From assembly GCA_028023455.1 (NCBI GenBank), contig JAQFVV010006199.1:5962972-6026971 (forward strand): DNA of 64,000 nt, read 5' to 3'. The DNA is from Epiperipatus broadwayi. Taxonomy: Eukaryota > Onychophora > Udeonychophora > Euonychophora > Peripatidae. Under the pieces are notes generated by a model. The model had not been told where the DNA came from. It ran no database searches and worked only from the letters and a program-made list of their open reading frames with translations. The first letter of the stretch is position 1. Each line of letters starts with the position of its first letter. Below, in pieces: positions 1 through 12,703 of the stretch. A program made the position numbers and the translations under genes.

Positions 1-877
1 AAGAAAAAAAATGTATTTCAAGTCAAAATAAGTTATTAATAATTTAAATTTCTTGATATCTAATAAATATAGTGAATTATGGAATATATTAAGAAGAAAC
101 ATGAATCACATAACTTCAAAATCGCATTAAAATAATCCACATAAAGTGAGACCCAGATGTACCTGGGATTTTGATAGAAATATATGCAATGGTATCCCAC
201 ATCCCATGCAAGGATATTGCATCAAATGATAATTGCCTAGGAAATTTATAGAGAGAAATGTTGATGTTTGTAGCAGATAGAATTATGGACCTAGTAAAAA
301 AAATCTTTTAAAAGTTGCAAATAATCCTCTTGGGATCAAATTGTTGAACTTTTCATTGGTTATCATAAGAGCATCTGTGTTCCAAACTCTAGAGGGGGCA
401 TTGTGCTTCTTGGATATTGAGTTTCAGTTTTCTGATGTCATTAGAGGTATTTTTTCTATATCTTGAAGCTGCCTTGGGAATAGTTGGCATATTGTTACTT
501 TTGTTACTAATATCTATTATATTGTTATTACTTTCACTACTGATCTGTTGAGTATTGTTTTAGCATTATTAGCATCTGTTTGTATCATCTTTAAACTTTG
601 TAATTCAGTGATAATGAAATTGTCACCAAAACCTGGTCATGTGACATCTCAGTCACCATATTAATTACTGAATTATCATTAGACAATTTACTTATTTTGT
701 AAATTTTGAATGCCAAATTTAAACAAATTTAATAAAAGAGATATGAAGCAATTGAAGACAAAATTTTGTAATAAGAAATAAGAATTTTATCTTGTCAAAT
801 AAAAGCTTTAATTGTGTTTAAGTAAACAAAACTGGAGCTTTTTACCTGGATTGCTGGTTGAACAATTGCAGAACTAT
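1..877. other. AT-rich stretch, no gene seen
   Basis: No open frame or recognisable repeat was found. The right edge runs into the tail of the inverted PLE copy that starts near 878. Confidence 0.5.
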
Positions 878-1965
878 ATATTATTATTACTATGATGATG
901 TCAAAAAATTTTCAGGTCCAAATCTCTACTTAATATACTGGCTTAATATTATTAATATGAATAGCTTCTTTTATTTTTTAATCCCTTTTATTATTGGTAA
1001 ATTGTATCAATTTTGTACAATCCTTTCCAAACTCATGTCTTGTTTCTAATATATCTAAATGTATCTGTGAATTTCTATCATATTTATGTTGTAATAGTCT
1101 TTTATATATTGAATTTTGTTTCTCCTACAGAATTTACTTTTATATTATCAATTTGATACTTTTTACAATTAATTTAATATATTCCATTTACTTCATTATC
1201 TGAATATTTATCATAATTAGTAATATACTTATTTTCTAAAATATTAATCATAATTTTTCTTTTTTTATTAACTATTCTAACATTTATTATATTATTAAAT
1301 TTTTTAATTAATTTTACCTATAACTTTATTTAAAATTTTAACTATATCATTATTTCCTGTCTTTATACCTATATAATTAATTTTATCTATATTATTATTA
1401 CTATTTTTTTCTTCTTTGTTATTATTTATATAATCTATTCTATTTTCTATTAATCTAATATTGTCATTTATAAATTTATTTGGATAATTATTATTTATAA
1501 ATTCTTCTTTTATTAAATTTATTTCTTTTAACATAATCTTCTTTACTTGGACAACAATTTACTTCTTTATGAATTCTAGAAGGTACTCTATTTATTTTAT
1601 ATTTGTATTTCAGTGTCAATTAGTTATATTATTATTTACTTTTCTTATAAATTGATGTTTCAATCCTATATGCCCCTTCATCATTTGAATTAATCAACTT
1701 TATATCTAAATATGTCAGTATATTATTCTCCTCTTTTTCTACAGTGTTTAATATTTTTATCCATCCTATTAATATCCTTTTTAAATAAATCTATCTGTTT
1801 TTGTGTTTTATTAAATATCAATAAATAATCATTTACTTATCTTTTAATAAAGATATGGAGCATTAACTTCTCCAATTCTTCCATATAAATATTATTCAAT
1901 ACTACACTTAATGCTTCTCTTATTAATTAATAAACCTTTTGTTTATAAAATATATCATTATATTG
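878..1965 (-). pseudogene. Penelope-like element, 5'-truncated copy, left arm of inverted pair
   Basis: Read on the minus strand, this mirrors the copy at 2083-3117 and carries the same order: the end of RT motif B, a broken motif C region, a lysine/asparagine-rich linker (open at 1304-1534), a GIY-YIG-like region near 1085-1215, and a C-terminal stretch ending about 900. The frame is broken by many stops and small indels; the longest open piece is 76 codons. PLEs encode a reverse transcriptase joined to a GIY-YIG endonuclease. Here only the 3' third survives, so it cannot be active. Identity to the partner arm is high but clearly below that of the PLE near 50 kb, so this is an older insertion. 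The 3' end near 878-900 retains traces of TTA repeats matching the (TAA)n tail of the partner. Confidence 0.75.
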
Positions 1966-2082
1966 AAACATCATTTCTTTATAATATATTTCTATAATCT
2001 TCTTTAATAGTTTTATAGGTATATTTGTTTCTTTATTATTATCCTTTTTATATCTATTAATTACTATATGCATTGCTTTCTC

Positions 2083-3117
2083 CACTTAATGATAAGTTTT
2101 ATAAACATAAAAAAGATTTGCTAATAGGAAGAGCATCAAATGGAGTATTGAGTAATATTTATATGGAAGAATTGAAAAAGTTAATGTTAGTGAATAATAA
2201 TGCTCTAATCTTTATTAAAAGATATGTAGATTATTTTTTGATATTTAATAAAACACAAAGACAGATTTATTTATAGAGGATATTAATAGGATGAATAAAA
2301 ATATTAAATTCACTATAGAAAAAGAAGAGATTAATATATTGATATATTTAGATATAAAGTTGATTAAGTCAAATGAAGAATGCAAATGTAGGTAGGATTG
2401 AAATATCAATTCATAAAAAAATAATATAGATAATTGACACTCAGATACAAATATAAAATAAATACAATACATTCTAGAATTCACAGAGCAGTAAATTATT
2501 ATATAAATAAAGAAGGTTATGTTAAATAAATTAATAAGAGAAGAATTTATAAATAATAATTATCCAAATAAATCTATAAATGATGATATTAGGTTAATAG
2601 AAAATAAGATGCATTATATAAATAATAATAAAGAAAAAAGTAGTAGTAATAATAATATAGATAATATTAATTATATAAGTATAAAGACACGAAATAACTA
2701 TATAGTTAAAATTTTAAATAAAGTTATAAGGAAAATTAAAAAAAGAAAAAATAGATTAATATTTTAAAAAATAAGTATATTAGTAATTATAATAAAAATT
2801 CAGATAATGAAATAAATGGAATATATGAAATTAATTGTAAAAAATGTCAATTAATAATATAAAAGTAAATTATGTAGGAAAAACAAAAAATTCAATATAT
2901 AGACAACTATTACAACATAAATATGATAGAAATTCACCAATACATTTACATACATTAGAAACAGAGCTCAGAGTTTGGAAAAGATTGTATAAAAATGATA
3001 CAATTTACAAATAATAAAAATAATAGAAAAATAAAAGAAACTATTCATATTAATAATATTAAGCCAATATTAAATAGAGATTTTGGGCTTGAAAAAAATT
3101 AACATAATAAAAAAATA
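2083..3117 (+). pseudogene. Penelope-like element, 5'-truncated copy, right arm (RT motif B to GIY-YIG)
   Basis: The open frame at 2073-2276 encodes RT motif B (LLIGRASNGVLSNIYMEEL) followed by KRYVDYFLIF, the YVDD catalytic box with the second aspartate changed to tyrosine. A second open piece (2519-2767, 82 codons) matches the partner arm on the opposite strand. Around 2815-2960, in two frames, come NGIYEINCKKC and then NYVGKTKNSIY, the GIY and YIG boxes of the PLE endonuclease, followed by a QH motif. The tail near 3040-3100 gives the KETIHINNIKP-like C-terminus and then passes into (TAA)n. The lost catalytic aspartate, stops and frameshifts make it dead. Its 5' end faces the 5' end of the left copy across about 120 bp, a head-to-head arrangement. 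Confidence 0.8.
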
Positions 3118-3118
3118 A

Positions 3119-3119
3119 A

Positions 3120-3183
<64 letters not shown>
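3119..3183. repeat. (TAA)n microsatellite
   Basis: A pure trinucleotide tract directly follows the 3' end of the PLE copy, so it may be the element's tail rather than an independent microsatellite. Confidence 0.95.
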
Positions 3184-3545
3184 GGGATTAAAAATAAGAA
3201 TAGATTTAATTATATAAAAAATAGAAAGAGGGAGCGACTAGATATAAAATGAAGATGAAGCCACTAGATATAAAATAAAGATGAAGATAATATTAGTAAA
3301 GTTTAAAAATAAAAATAAATTTAACCATATAAAAAATAGAAAGAGGGAGCTACTAAATATAACTATTACTAAATATAACTGTAAAATTTAAAAGTTTGAA
3401 TAGTTAACAGTTAAGTTTTGAAAATATAAATAGAAAGTAGGTATAAAATATGTTAAAAAATAGGTCAAAATAATTAGCAATAAAGGGTAAAAAGAAATAA
3501 TATTATAGGTTAAAGAAAATTATATATATATTGAATGTTAATATA
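3184..3545. repeat. Short tandem duplication between two (TAA)n tracts
   Basis: Two imperfect copies of a roughly 115-bp unit are visible; the motif ATAGAAAGAGGGAGC recurs near 3221 and 3336. A smaller duplication around ACTAGATATAAAAT lies at about 3237-3285. No coding potential. It could be PLE 3' untranslated sequence or flanking DNA. Confidence 0.6.

Positions 3546-3617
<72 letters not shown>
3546..3617. repeat. (TAA)n microsatellite
   Basis: Second pure TAA tract, about 360 bp beyond the first and in the same phase orientation. Confidence 0.95.
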
Positions 3618-3618
<1 letters not shown>

Positions 3619-4285
3619 TGAAATATGAATATATAATGTTAAAGTTAAATATTTAAGAAAATTAATAAGAATAAAATAAAAATAAATGAAATAAACAATA
3701 ATATATATGTAAACGATTACAGGAAGTATCGATTGATAAATATAAAAAAAAGTTAAAATCTATTATACATAAAGTAGCAATTATTATATAGATAAGTATA
3801 TAAAGATGTATGTGGGTATATGAGTATTGATTATATGATAGAATATATGTATAAAATGTAAAATTATATGTTCATGTATATTTGTATTCATGTATTTGTA
3901 TTGTGTTTGTTATAGTTCTGAACAAGATTGCCGGAGCAATCGATACCATCAATCATGGGTTATAATTATATGAAGCATTGTAAAGTAATAATAAAAATAT
4001 ATGATAATATTATATGGATTTGGCAATGCAATAAGAAAAATAAATTTATTTCTAAATTAGCTCTCTCTCTTTTGGAATTGAAATAGCCATACTCATTTTT
4101 GAACGGCTGTTTATTATTATAATTTATCATTATAATAAATCACCACTACATTTACAAATAAACAAAGATTTCATAAGTAATCAATATAGACCATTTCTTT
4201 TGTCTTTTTAGTTACCCAAATCAGTTAATAAATTTAATACATGTATTAAATATTTCTGCTTATGTATAGTGAAAACATCAAATGA
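3618..4285. other. AT-rich stretch with one short perfect hairpin
   Basis: No gene. The only structure noted is GATTGC-CGGA-GCAATC at 3926-3941, a 6-bp stem with a 4-nt loop in a locally GC-richer patch. Its role is unknown. Confidence 0.5.
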
Positions 4286-4600
4286 GTTTTAGTTATCAAT
4301 GTGGGAGAATGTCTTCATTACAAACAAGAAGTGATTGAAGACTTCATCACAGATATAAAAAGCATCTATGGTTATATTCCAGAACTAAGTAAGCCAAATA
4401 AAAGAGCTTATCATATCAAACCCAGAAGCACAATAAACTGAAGAAGTAAAACCAAATTATACTAAGAGATAATCTGTTTGCAGTTTGGAAAAAAAACAGC
4501 AAAAAAACATTCCAGAAACAAACGTAATCACTGTTTTAGAAAATAATGATGATCTCAACATGAGACATAATACTTTAAGAAGATGCCCAAAATTTTAATA
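4286..4600 (+). pseudogene. Coding-like relic of unknown identity
   Basis: The frame from 4286 to the stop at 4439-4441 is open for 51 codons and looks protein-like, with mixed charged and hydrophobic residues such as ECLHYKQEVIEDFITDIKS. A second frame continues from about 4430 to 4594 with one or two stops and similar composition (NIPETNVITVLENNDDL). The stretch is visibly less A/T-rich than its surroundings. There is no start context, no recognised domain and no splice model that I can defend. It may be a decayed transposon protein or gene fragment, or chance. Confidence 0.25.
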
Positions 4601-7392
4601 CCATCCAAAAATATTACCAAGGTTATCATCATAATTGAATTGGCTTTATCAATAGAGAGTGGTTAGATCCAACCAACAGATTTTTACCAGAATGGGAAAA
4701 ATAGATTTAACAAGGCAAACAGATATCTAAACTGTTTGCAAACAAAAAATAATGCATCCAATTAACTAAACAGATTAATCACAAATAACCATTGTTTTTA
4801 TCATTATTGTGTCATTTAATACTCAAAAGAGTGTGGGTTTATACTGTGATGAATAAGCAATAAGCATGCAACTAATTTGGTTTTTTAGCTACATATTTAC
4901 ATTCTTGTATAAATCCAGTTGTGGAAAACCTTATATTATAATCTATAACTAACAAATATGAAATATTCTCCTTGTTGGTCTTAGAAAATTAACAAACCTG
5001 TATATAAATTAAATATATTTTATTCAGTAACAATAAAAATTATCAATTAATAATAAAGTGTTGTATACTGATCATTAGACACAACATTGATTATTTGCAA
5101 AATAACTCATGGTATTTGCATACTAAGAAACCAAATTAATAATTTTTTTTGGATAATAATAAATTAATGTTTATTTCATTGGCCATTTTTTGATAGTAAA
5201 TGATCTTTTATCAAAACATTAATGATTTTTCGATGTATAGGGTGCAATAAAAAATTGTGTTTTTATTAGGAAAGAAAGAAAAACATATTTATTTATTGGA
5301 TCTTTTTGTTAAATTAATCTTGAAAGCAGAAAAAGAGTGAAACATCATTTTATATTATTTCATCCTGATTAAAAATAATAACTCAATAGCGAATTGCTTG
5401 GTAAGTCACGTGATTCAAGCATCAGAAATGATACGTTGATTTTCAATTTAGGATTCATAATTTTATTACTATGCCAGTCTGCACTGAGCATTTTACATGA
5501 AGAGGTTAGTGCAATATTAATTGACTTTAAAAATAGATGTTCAAAAATTATAGATTTGAATTTTATTAATTTAAAAAAATTATGTATGTACTTTATAGTA
5601 CCAAACTATATAATAATTGCAAAATAATAATTTGACAATTCTGTAAGTTTATAATTTGATAGTAAAATTAAAATCTATGAATCTCATTTTGATTTCTCAC
5701 AGTTAGAAAATGAATATTTTTAAATCACTCTGTACGTTATTAATCTGATTTGTGCGTGTATGAGAGAGAGCTTTCTAAAGATATATTGGATATGTGGGAA
5801 TTTTTTTTCATGCAGTTCATTAATTGTTTATTATCAGATCAGTGGAGATTTGATTAATTGATATATGAACAATGGGATATCGTATATCAATTTTCTGATT
5901 TTTAATAATAACCATATTCCCCCCAATTGTTGAAAGTAAATTAGTTTTGCTGTAATTGCAGTATTTTATTTTAAAAATATTATTTAAAAAATTGTGTATT
6001 CAGATTGAATATTAAATAGGTAAAAGTCTGTCAGTGATTTATACCTTTTCTGTTTTATCAATAACAAAGTTCAAATTTGCTGCGTAATAGCATTGATGCC
6101 AATAGTCTTAGAATAGCAAATAGTAAATATCAATATTTTCCATTTTTTGTAAAAACAGAATTAATTAATTTCTCTTTCTCTATAATAGATTTACATATGA
6201 GTCGATTTCAATGCAATTGATAACTTGGTAAAATTTTTGCATAGTCAACTATATTTATTTTAATTATAAAAACTTATTAAATATATAATTTGAAATATAT
6301 AATTATATCCAAATTAAGCTGAAGGATAAAAAAAGACTTAATCTGCAGAGATTGATAATATATATGTACTATATATTTTTATCCTATGTTGTTTTATTTT
6401 ACCATATGTTCTTTTTTGTTTGTATATTACGTTTCTAATACGCACTGAAATGTTATACATCCATATACTTTAGTGTTTCAATATCTTTTTTATATATCCC
6501 TCTTCCCCACACTAAGATATTTGAACATGAACAAATAACAAACTTTTTTAAAAACCAATCTCAAAAGTGCTATATCTCAAATAAATCTTATATCTAACAT
6601 TGCCAACGAGAACCACTATTGCAAAAGAATGAAATAAATCCTCATAACACATACTAGTGTTAGTTTTAATCTAATATGTTTTATCTAAAATTTATCATCA
6701 TTAATTCCAATATTAGACAATATAGTTATTGATAGTTAAATATATCTAAATAATATCTTAACAAAATCAATAGAATTAACCAGTAATTAATAAACCTTAT
6801 AAAAACTTTGATGCCTTTTGTTTTTTGTAAAATATATAAAACCAAGCTGTTATTTAACATTTTTCAAATTATCAGGATTAGTTCTGTGAGTCTATGAGTT
6901 AAAAAACTCACCATTGATATACAAAACATTCAGTTATATATTCAAATTAGCCTGACTTAAATATGATGCAAAATCTTTCTAAAATTGTAATTGAATATTT
7001 AAAAAAGAAATATAGTCTCATTTTCGAACAATTTCATAATATTAATATAAACTTAGTTTTTATAAATATTAAATATGCAGAGGTTAATATATTTGGAAGT
7101 TAAAAAACAGTAACAACCTCCTTTAAAAGCTATGAATAATCAATACTCATATACTATTAAATCTCAAGATTATAATGTAAAATGTATTCCTTAAACTTAA
7201 ATGATATTAAAGCATTTATTTATTGATAATGTTGGAAGACAGCATTATATTTGTATAGTAGCCTGATTTAAATATAGCACAAATCTTTCTGAAATTACAA
7301 TTGAATTTTTAGAAAACAAAAGTGGAGTTTTATTTTAAAATATGATATTATTACAAAGTTAGTTTTTATAAATGTACAAAGTAAAATGCATG
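4601..7392. other. AT-rich stretch, no gene seen
   Basis: Only short chance open frames occur here (for example at 5394-5627), with low-complexity composition and no recognisable motif. Confidence 0.5.
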
Positions 7393-7400
7393 GTTTAATG

Positions 7401-8938
7401 CCGTGGTCTTCAACCACCAGGCCGTGGACTTGTACCGGTCTGCACAACTTTTCTGCCAGTCCGCACGCTAGACTGGGAAGAAAGTTTGTAATAACAAAAT
7501 AAGATTTTAAACTTTTAATTAATATAAACAATTTTTATTTATTTTTTCAGCATATTTTTACCCAATTTAAAAAAAAACAGAACAAAAACAAAATCTAATC
7601 AATCATATATAAATTAATTTGTTTTTCTATTTATCACAGATGTTTATGGGGGGGGGGGTAGAAAAAAGTTTTTAATTATACAAACTCCAGTTGTCTTTTG
7701 ATAGCCAATCACAGCCACTTTTGTCAGCATTGTTAAAACAATAAAATGTAATGTGACTTTTTTTAATCTCTTAAATTTTTTCTACTCTCTCTTTTAATAT
7801 TTCATTTTTAGTGGGTTTTTTTTTGGCTATACAGGCGATTTTTTTTTTTGGATTTAACTTTATTTTTGAAATCAATTTTTATTACCTTTTTTAAAAAATA
7901 AAAACCAAAAAATAAATTCTGTCACTAACTTTTACAAAGTATTTCTCAATACACCATCACCACCCCAAAATAAAATAAGATCAAAACTTTTGACTTTTTC
8001 AAGTTTCAGTTGTTGTTTTTTTTTTGTTTAAAAATATGACCACTTTTTTTTAGCCTATAAGGTGATATCTTTTTTGCCTTTATTTGTATACAACCACTGA
8101 TATACTAAAACTTTTATTTTTTAAAATCAATTTTTATTACCTTTTTTAAAATAAAAACAAAACAAAAATAACTGTTGTCTCAGTGAAGACAAAGTATTTC
8201 TCAACCCACTCCCCCCAAAGAAATTAAAATAAGGTCTTTTTTGGATTACCTTTTTAAAAAAATAAAAACCAAAAAATAAGTTCTGTCTTTAACTTTTACA
8301 AAGTATTTCTCAATACACCCCCACCACCCCAAAATAAAGTAAGATCAAAACTTTTGACTTTTTCAAGTTTCGTTTTTCTTTTTTTTTGTTTAAAAATACG
8401 CCCACTTTTTTTGGCCTATAAGACGATATTTTTTTGGGCTTTATTTGTATATCGCTAAAATACTAAAACTTTTATTTTTAAAACCAATTTCTGTTACCTT
8501 TTTTTAAAAATAAAAACAAACAAACAAAAAAAACTTTGGTGTCTATCTTTTATCTCAGTGATGACAAAGTATTTCTCAATTCACTTCCCCCCCCCCCCAA
8601 ATAAAAAAATAAAATAAGTTCAAAACTTTTGACTTTTTCAACATTCAGGTCACTATCATTTTATTCTTGCATGTTTTAACAATGAAATAATAAACATAAA
8701 ATGCAAGCACATTAATGAGAACGATTGTTATTGTACTTGTTTTCTGTAGCAATATGACTGCGCAACTCGAGAATACATAATAACTAGTATGCTGTTTTGA
8801 TCAGTTATAACAATTATGCTTATCTAAGGCTAAGCAGGTTACATCTTTAAGAAAATTTATCTGTAAACTTCTACTGGTCTGTGAAATCTTATTCTTATTT
8901 TTGCCGGTCCACAGGTGTGGAAAGATTAAAGACCACTG
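7401..8938. mobile_element. Non-autonomous hAT-type DNA transposon (long copy)
   Basis: The ends are short imperfect terminal inverted repeats: the left begins CCGTGGTCTTCAACC and the right, reverse-complemented, begins CAGTGGTCTTTAATC, the CAGTGGT-type terminus typical of hAT families. A perfect 8-bp direct repeat GTTTAATG flanks the element at 7393-7400 and 8939-8946, the duplication length known for hAT transposition. Just inside the right end lies a CCGGTC/GGTCC-rich subterminal block also present in the 19.3 kb copy. No transposase frame is present; the interior is poly-T/poly-A and C-run rich with a tandem duplication. It would depend on a transposase encoded elsewhere. Confidence 0.85.
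7860..8640. repeat. Internal tandem duplication of about 365 bp inside the hAT element
   Basis: The block ACAAAGTATTTCTCAA occurs four times (about 7935, 8190, 8298 and 8565). Copies 1 and 3 share their surroundings (CACCACCCCAAAATAAA followed by CTTTTGACTTTTTCAAG), and copies 2 and 4 share a CAGTGA-GACAAAG context with a C-run. This gives two units of about 365 bp, each with two diverged subunits. Confidence 0.75.
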
Positions 8939-8946
8939 GTTTAATG

Positions 8947-10390
8947 TGTATGTAGTTTAAATGGACCTAACTATATTTCTAGGAGCTATGATTAAACAAT
9001 ACTCAATAAGTAAATGTTTAAATACTAGCAAAATAATGGTCCAATTTGTTCTTTATACTTATTGGTGCGTGAGTGCTGTTTATTAGTAGCTTCTGTGAAA
9101 TTATGCACAAACACATATATAATATTTACATTTATAATAACTGATGTGTTAGTATTATGAGGTTATTTAAAATGAAATTTTGTCTTGTACTTTAAATATT
9201 CAATTGCAATTTTAGAAAGATTTATTCCATATTTAAATAAAATTTATATACAGATGTCATGCTATTTTTAACAATATTAGTAAATAAATTCTTAAAAAGT
9301 ATCTAAATTTAAAAATAGATTGTCCATTTTATTTTTTATGTTTATTATCAAATATTATTACGTCTGTTTATATATATAAATCTTCTGGAAAAGTGTCTTA
9401 TACACCAGCCTGCTACGATTCGAATTTGAAGTTGTTGTTTTTATTTATATAACTGATCTATAGTCAATCTAGCAAATTATGTAATGTATAAATAAATGTC
9501 TGTCTATTGTTTAAAGGATAAAATAAAAAAGGGAAATGACTTCATTCAGCAATTCATTAGCCTGTTATATTATCTTCTCTGTGAATGGATCTGGAAAGGT
9601 CTTTGTCCAGAAATGAACAATTTAAAATGATTTTATACGTATATTAAAATGAAGATTTTCTTGGTTATAAAATAATAATAAAAATACATATGACCAAAAA
9701 TGCTTTTATTTTCACATATATATAATGAAAGAGAGGATTTATACTTCTGATTTAATGTGAATCTCCTATAATTACAGTGTAAGAGCTAATATCTATCAAT
9801 TCTTAGGAAACATTATATATATATTGCTCTTAGTTTTGATATTAACTGATGAGCTATTTTCTTTCTTTTTTTTCCTCTTAATTTTCTAATTTGAGTTCAC
9901 AAATTATCTATTTTATTATCTATAAAGAATTGTTTGTTTTAAAAGTTTATGATGATAGAATTTGTTTGTAATTATATATTTGTCTATTTCTATCTTCTAG
10001 TTTAACTGTTAAATGTTTTTAGAAAAATTCAAAGTTTATTTAAACGTTTACTAGTAATAATATGTAGATTAATATATAACACAAAGTTTTGAATGGTATT
10101 CTTCTCTTCTTTAGATGCAGTTCTTGTTTTTCAGCAATTCAAGTTTAGGTTTTATAAAGGATCAAATTCATTGCAATGCATTAAAAAGCTATTATTATAG
10201 AAGAATTTCTTTAAAACCATCACCATCATTAATAATCAAAAATTAATAACAATAACCTCCTTTGCTATTGGATTTTTTATATATGGAAGATATAATATAC
10301 TGATATCAATTTTCTTTAATTTGTTTGTTTTCTTTGTTTTTATAAATGCATTATAGGATGTATGATTGTTTATTATTTTTTATTGTCTAT
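8947..10390. other. AT-rich stretch, no gene seen
   Basis: No open frame of note and no repeat recognised. Confidence 0.5.
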
Positions 10391-10840
10391 TTAAGTTTTT
10401 GTTAGTGGTGTAGGATGGATCTTAATAAGAATTTGTTCTATATAGAGCTTTTCTTTTGACAAGTTAAAAAAGCAATTGGTAATAATATAGCTAAACTTTT
10501 TATATTTTTGCCATGACTGGATATTTGTGCTAAATAATTTCTCTGTGGGGGAAAAAAGGACTTTTTTTAAAATTATAGTTTTAATTTTGCATTGAGAAAG
10601 TGTTGTCACAAGAATAATTGAAAGTGCTAATTTTAGTTCTTGCACTAATTATATTGTGACTTTAATAAAAGGAGATATGATATTGATGTATTTCTTGGAT
10701 GTTTGTAATAGTGCTTAACTATATAGTCATACAGTGAATGTATATTGGCATAGTGAAGATGAAGTTTTAATAAAGATGGAATAATATTTATGACTTTAGT
10801 TTTAATTTTTTTTATGTGAATGTTGTCAATCAAAGATGAC
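10391..10840 (-). pseudogene. Two adjacent minus-strand open pieces, possible LINE C-terminal relic
   Basis: Two open stretches (62 codons at 10645-10833 and 84 codons at 10391-10645) abut in different frames, as expected of one frame broken by an indel. Composition is protein-like (KLHLHYANIHSLYDYIV; NLSKEKLYIEQILIKI). The general look resembles the distal C-terminal part of LINE ORF2 proteins, but no catalytic or diagnostic motif is present. It could equally be chance in A/T-rich DNA. Confidence 0.2.
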
Positions 10841-11751
10841 AGTGGTCAACATATAGCCATTATTAGATTTTGTTTAAGAATTCTGATTTTATTAAAATAT
10901 CTTGTTATTCAGAATATTCAAAATTCCATTATACTATAAATAAGAAGAATAGTTTTTAAACAATTATCCTCATTTAATTTTTTTCTTACAATAGATGCTT
11001 CGCATAGGGTACAATTGTAATTAACTTTCCATATCATAATTTAGCAATATTCAGATCTTTTTTCTTTTAATTTTTTTGAATGATTCACAATGAATTTAGT
11101 ATATCTAACAAAAGTCTATATCTTATACGCAAAAACACTAAAAACCTTAGGAAGTCCTCTTATATGATACAAGATGAAGAACTTTAAGAAGAGATCTTAA
11201 CAGATCTTGTCATGATAAATTTCTAAAACTAATATCACATTTTTAATAAGAACAGTTATTATATATTTTATATAAATCATTGAAACATGTTAATTTACTC
11301 TTTTCTGAATCAGTGAAGTACCTGTGATGCTTTCTGAATATGCTTGTATCTTTGTTTCTGTAGCTGAATATGATTTTTGTTTTGTCCTACTATGAGGAGT
11401 TTTTATTTTTATTTTGGTAACCAATAATTATAGTATAGCCCATGTCATCATAGAGGATAGTTATAAATTTGCCTAGTTTGAGATATTTAATAGTTTTTTT
11501 CTCAGCATAAGTTAAGTTTGTATTGGGTTTCTGATACCTCTCAAGGGTTTTTGTTATTTTTCACTCTAATTCTATTGCTTCTACCAATGACAGTTTATAA
11601 TGACTTTCTCAATTACTACCATTATAACTAATGAGAGTAAATTTAATGGTATACTGGGAAGATTTTTTTTTTTTAGAATTGATGTCCTTTATGTTATTTG
11701 GTAAAGTATGAAGTTTGATATCTTATGCAGATTATGGTTATTTGTTAACCA
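10841..11751. other. AT-rich stretch, no gene seen
   Basis: No gene, repeat or structured RNA recognised. Confidence 0.5.
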
Positions 11752-11761
11752 ATTTTCTTAT

Positions 11762-12693
11762 AAAAAGTCAAAATAAGAGTCATAGATCACATGACCCTAT
11801 CTCTTAAGCTTGTAAGTTATAAACAATGAGGATTGCCAATTCCTCTACAAGCTTTGTGATAAATGCTTAACCAGAGCCAGCACTTAAAATATCTCTGTCA
11901 GGAACCCCTCCCCAAACCCCTGACCATGGTTTTGTTCTTTGGCACTCCTCAGAGAGGTGTCAGGGTAGGTTCAGACACTAGATCTAAAAATACCAACCGA
12001 AAGCCAAGCACTTATCTAAAAGTTATCTATTGAGTGGAAAATCTAAAATTTTCAGACATCTACATGTCTTCAAACCCAGCTATCCAACTCAAATAGCTAT
12101 ATGGGGCTGATAGATCTTCAGCCATATCATATATTAGTAGTCTTAGCAATATAAAATTGCATGGTCAGGGGTTTGGGGAAGGGTTCCTGACAGAGATATT
12201 TTAAGTGCTGGCTCTGGCTAATCATTTATCACAAAGCTTATAGAGGAATTGGCAATCCTCATTGTTTATAACTTACAAGCTTAAGAGATAGGGTCATGTG
12301 ATCTATGTCTTTTATTTTGACTATTTATAGTCTCTGCCATAAGTCTTATGCAATTTTATATTGCAAAGACTACTAATATATGGTCTGGCTGAAGATCTAT
12401 CAGCCTCATATAGCTATTTGAGTTGGATAGCTGGGTTTAAAGACATGTAGATGTCTGAAAATTTCAGATTTTCCACTCAATAGATAACTTTTAGATAAGT
12501 GCTTGGCTTTGGGTTGATATTTTTAGATCTAGTGTCTGAACCTACCCTGACACCTCTCTGAGGAGTGTCAAAGCATGAAACCATGGTCAGGGGTTTGGGG
12601 GAGGGGTTCCTGACAGAGATATTTTAAGTGCTGGCTCTGGCTAAGCATTTATCACAAAGCTTGTAGAGGAATTGGTAATCCTCATTGTTTATG
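11762..12693. mobile_element. Nested fold-back element (A-B-A'-B'-A' structure)
   Basis: A segment A (about 11762-11935) and a segment B (about 11936-12158) are followed by inverted A (about 12163-12330), then inverted B (about 12345-12575) and a second, shortened inverted A (about 12580-12693). The whole left half can therefore fold on the right half, with an extra inverted A in the loop. Arms are nearly identical, sharing for example CAGACATCTACATGTCTT and GGTCAGGGGTTTGGGG. The block is much more G+C-rich than its surroundings. A 10-bp direct repeat ATTTTCTTAT lies exactly at both borders (11752-11761, 12694-12703), a candidate target-site duplication. No coding capacity. Confidence 0.8.
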
Positions 12694-12703
12694 ATTTTCT
12701 TAT

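Noticed and set aside
3119-3617. Regular repeats considered as a CRISPR array
   Set aside because: They are TAA microsatellites and a two-copy duplication, with no unique spacers and a eukaryotic context.
3926-3941. GATTGC-CGGA-GCAATC hairpin considered as a terminator or ribozyme stem
   Set aside because: This is eukaryotic DNA without a gene upstream, and no hammerhead boxes lie nearby; only a short palindrome can be claimed.
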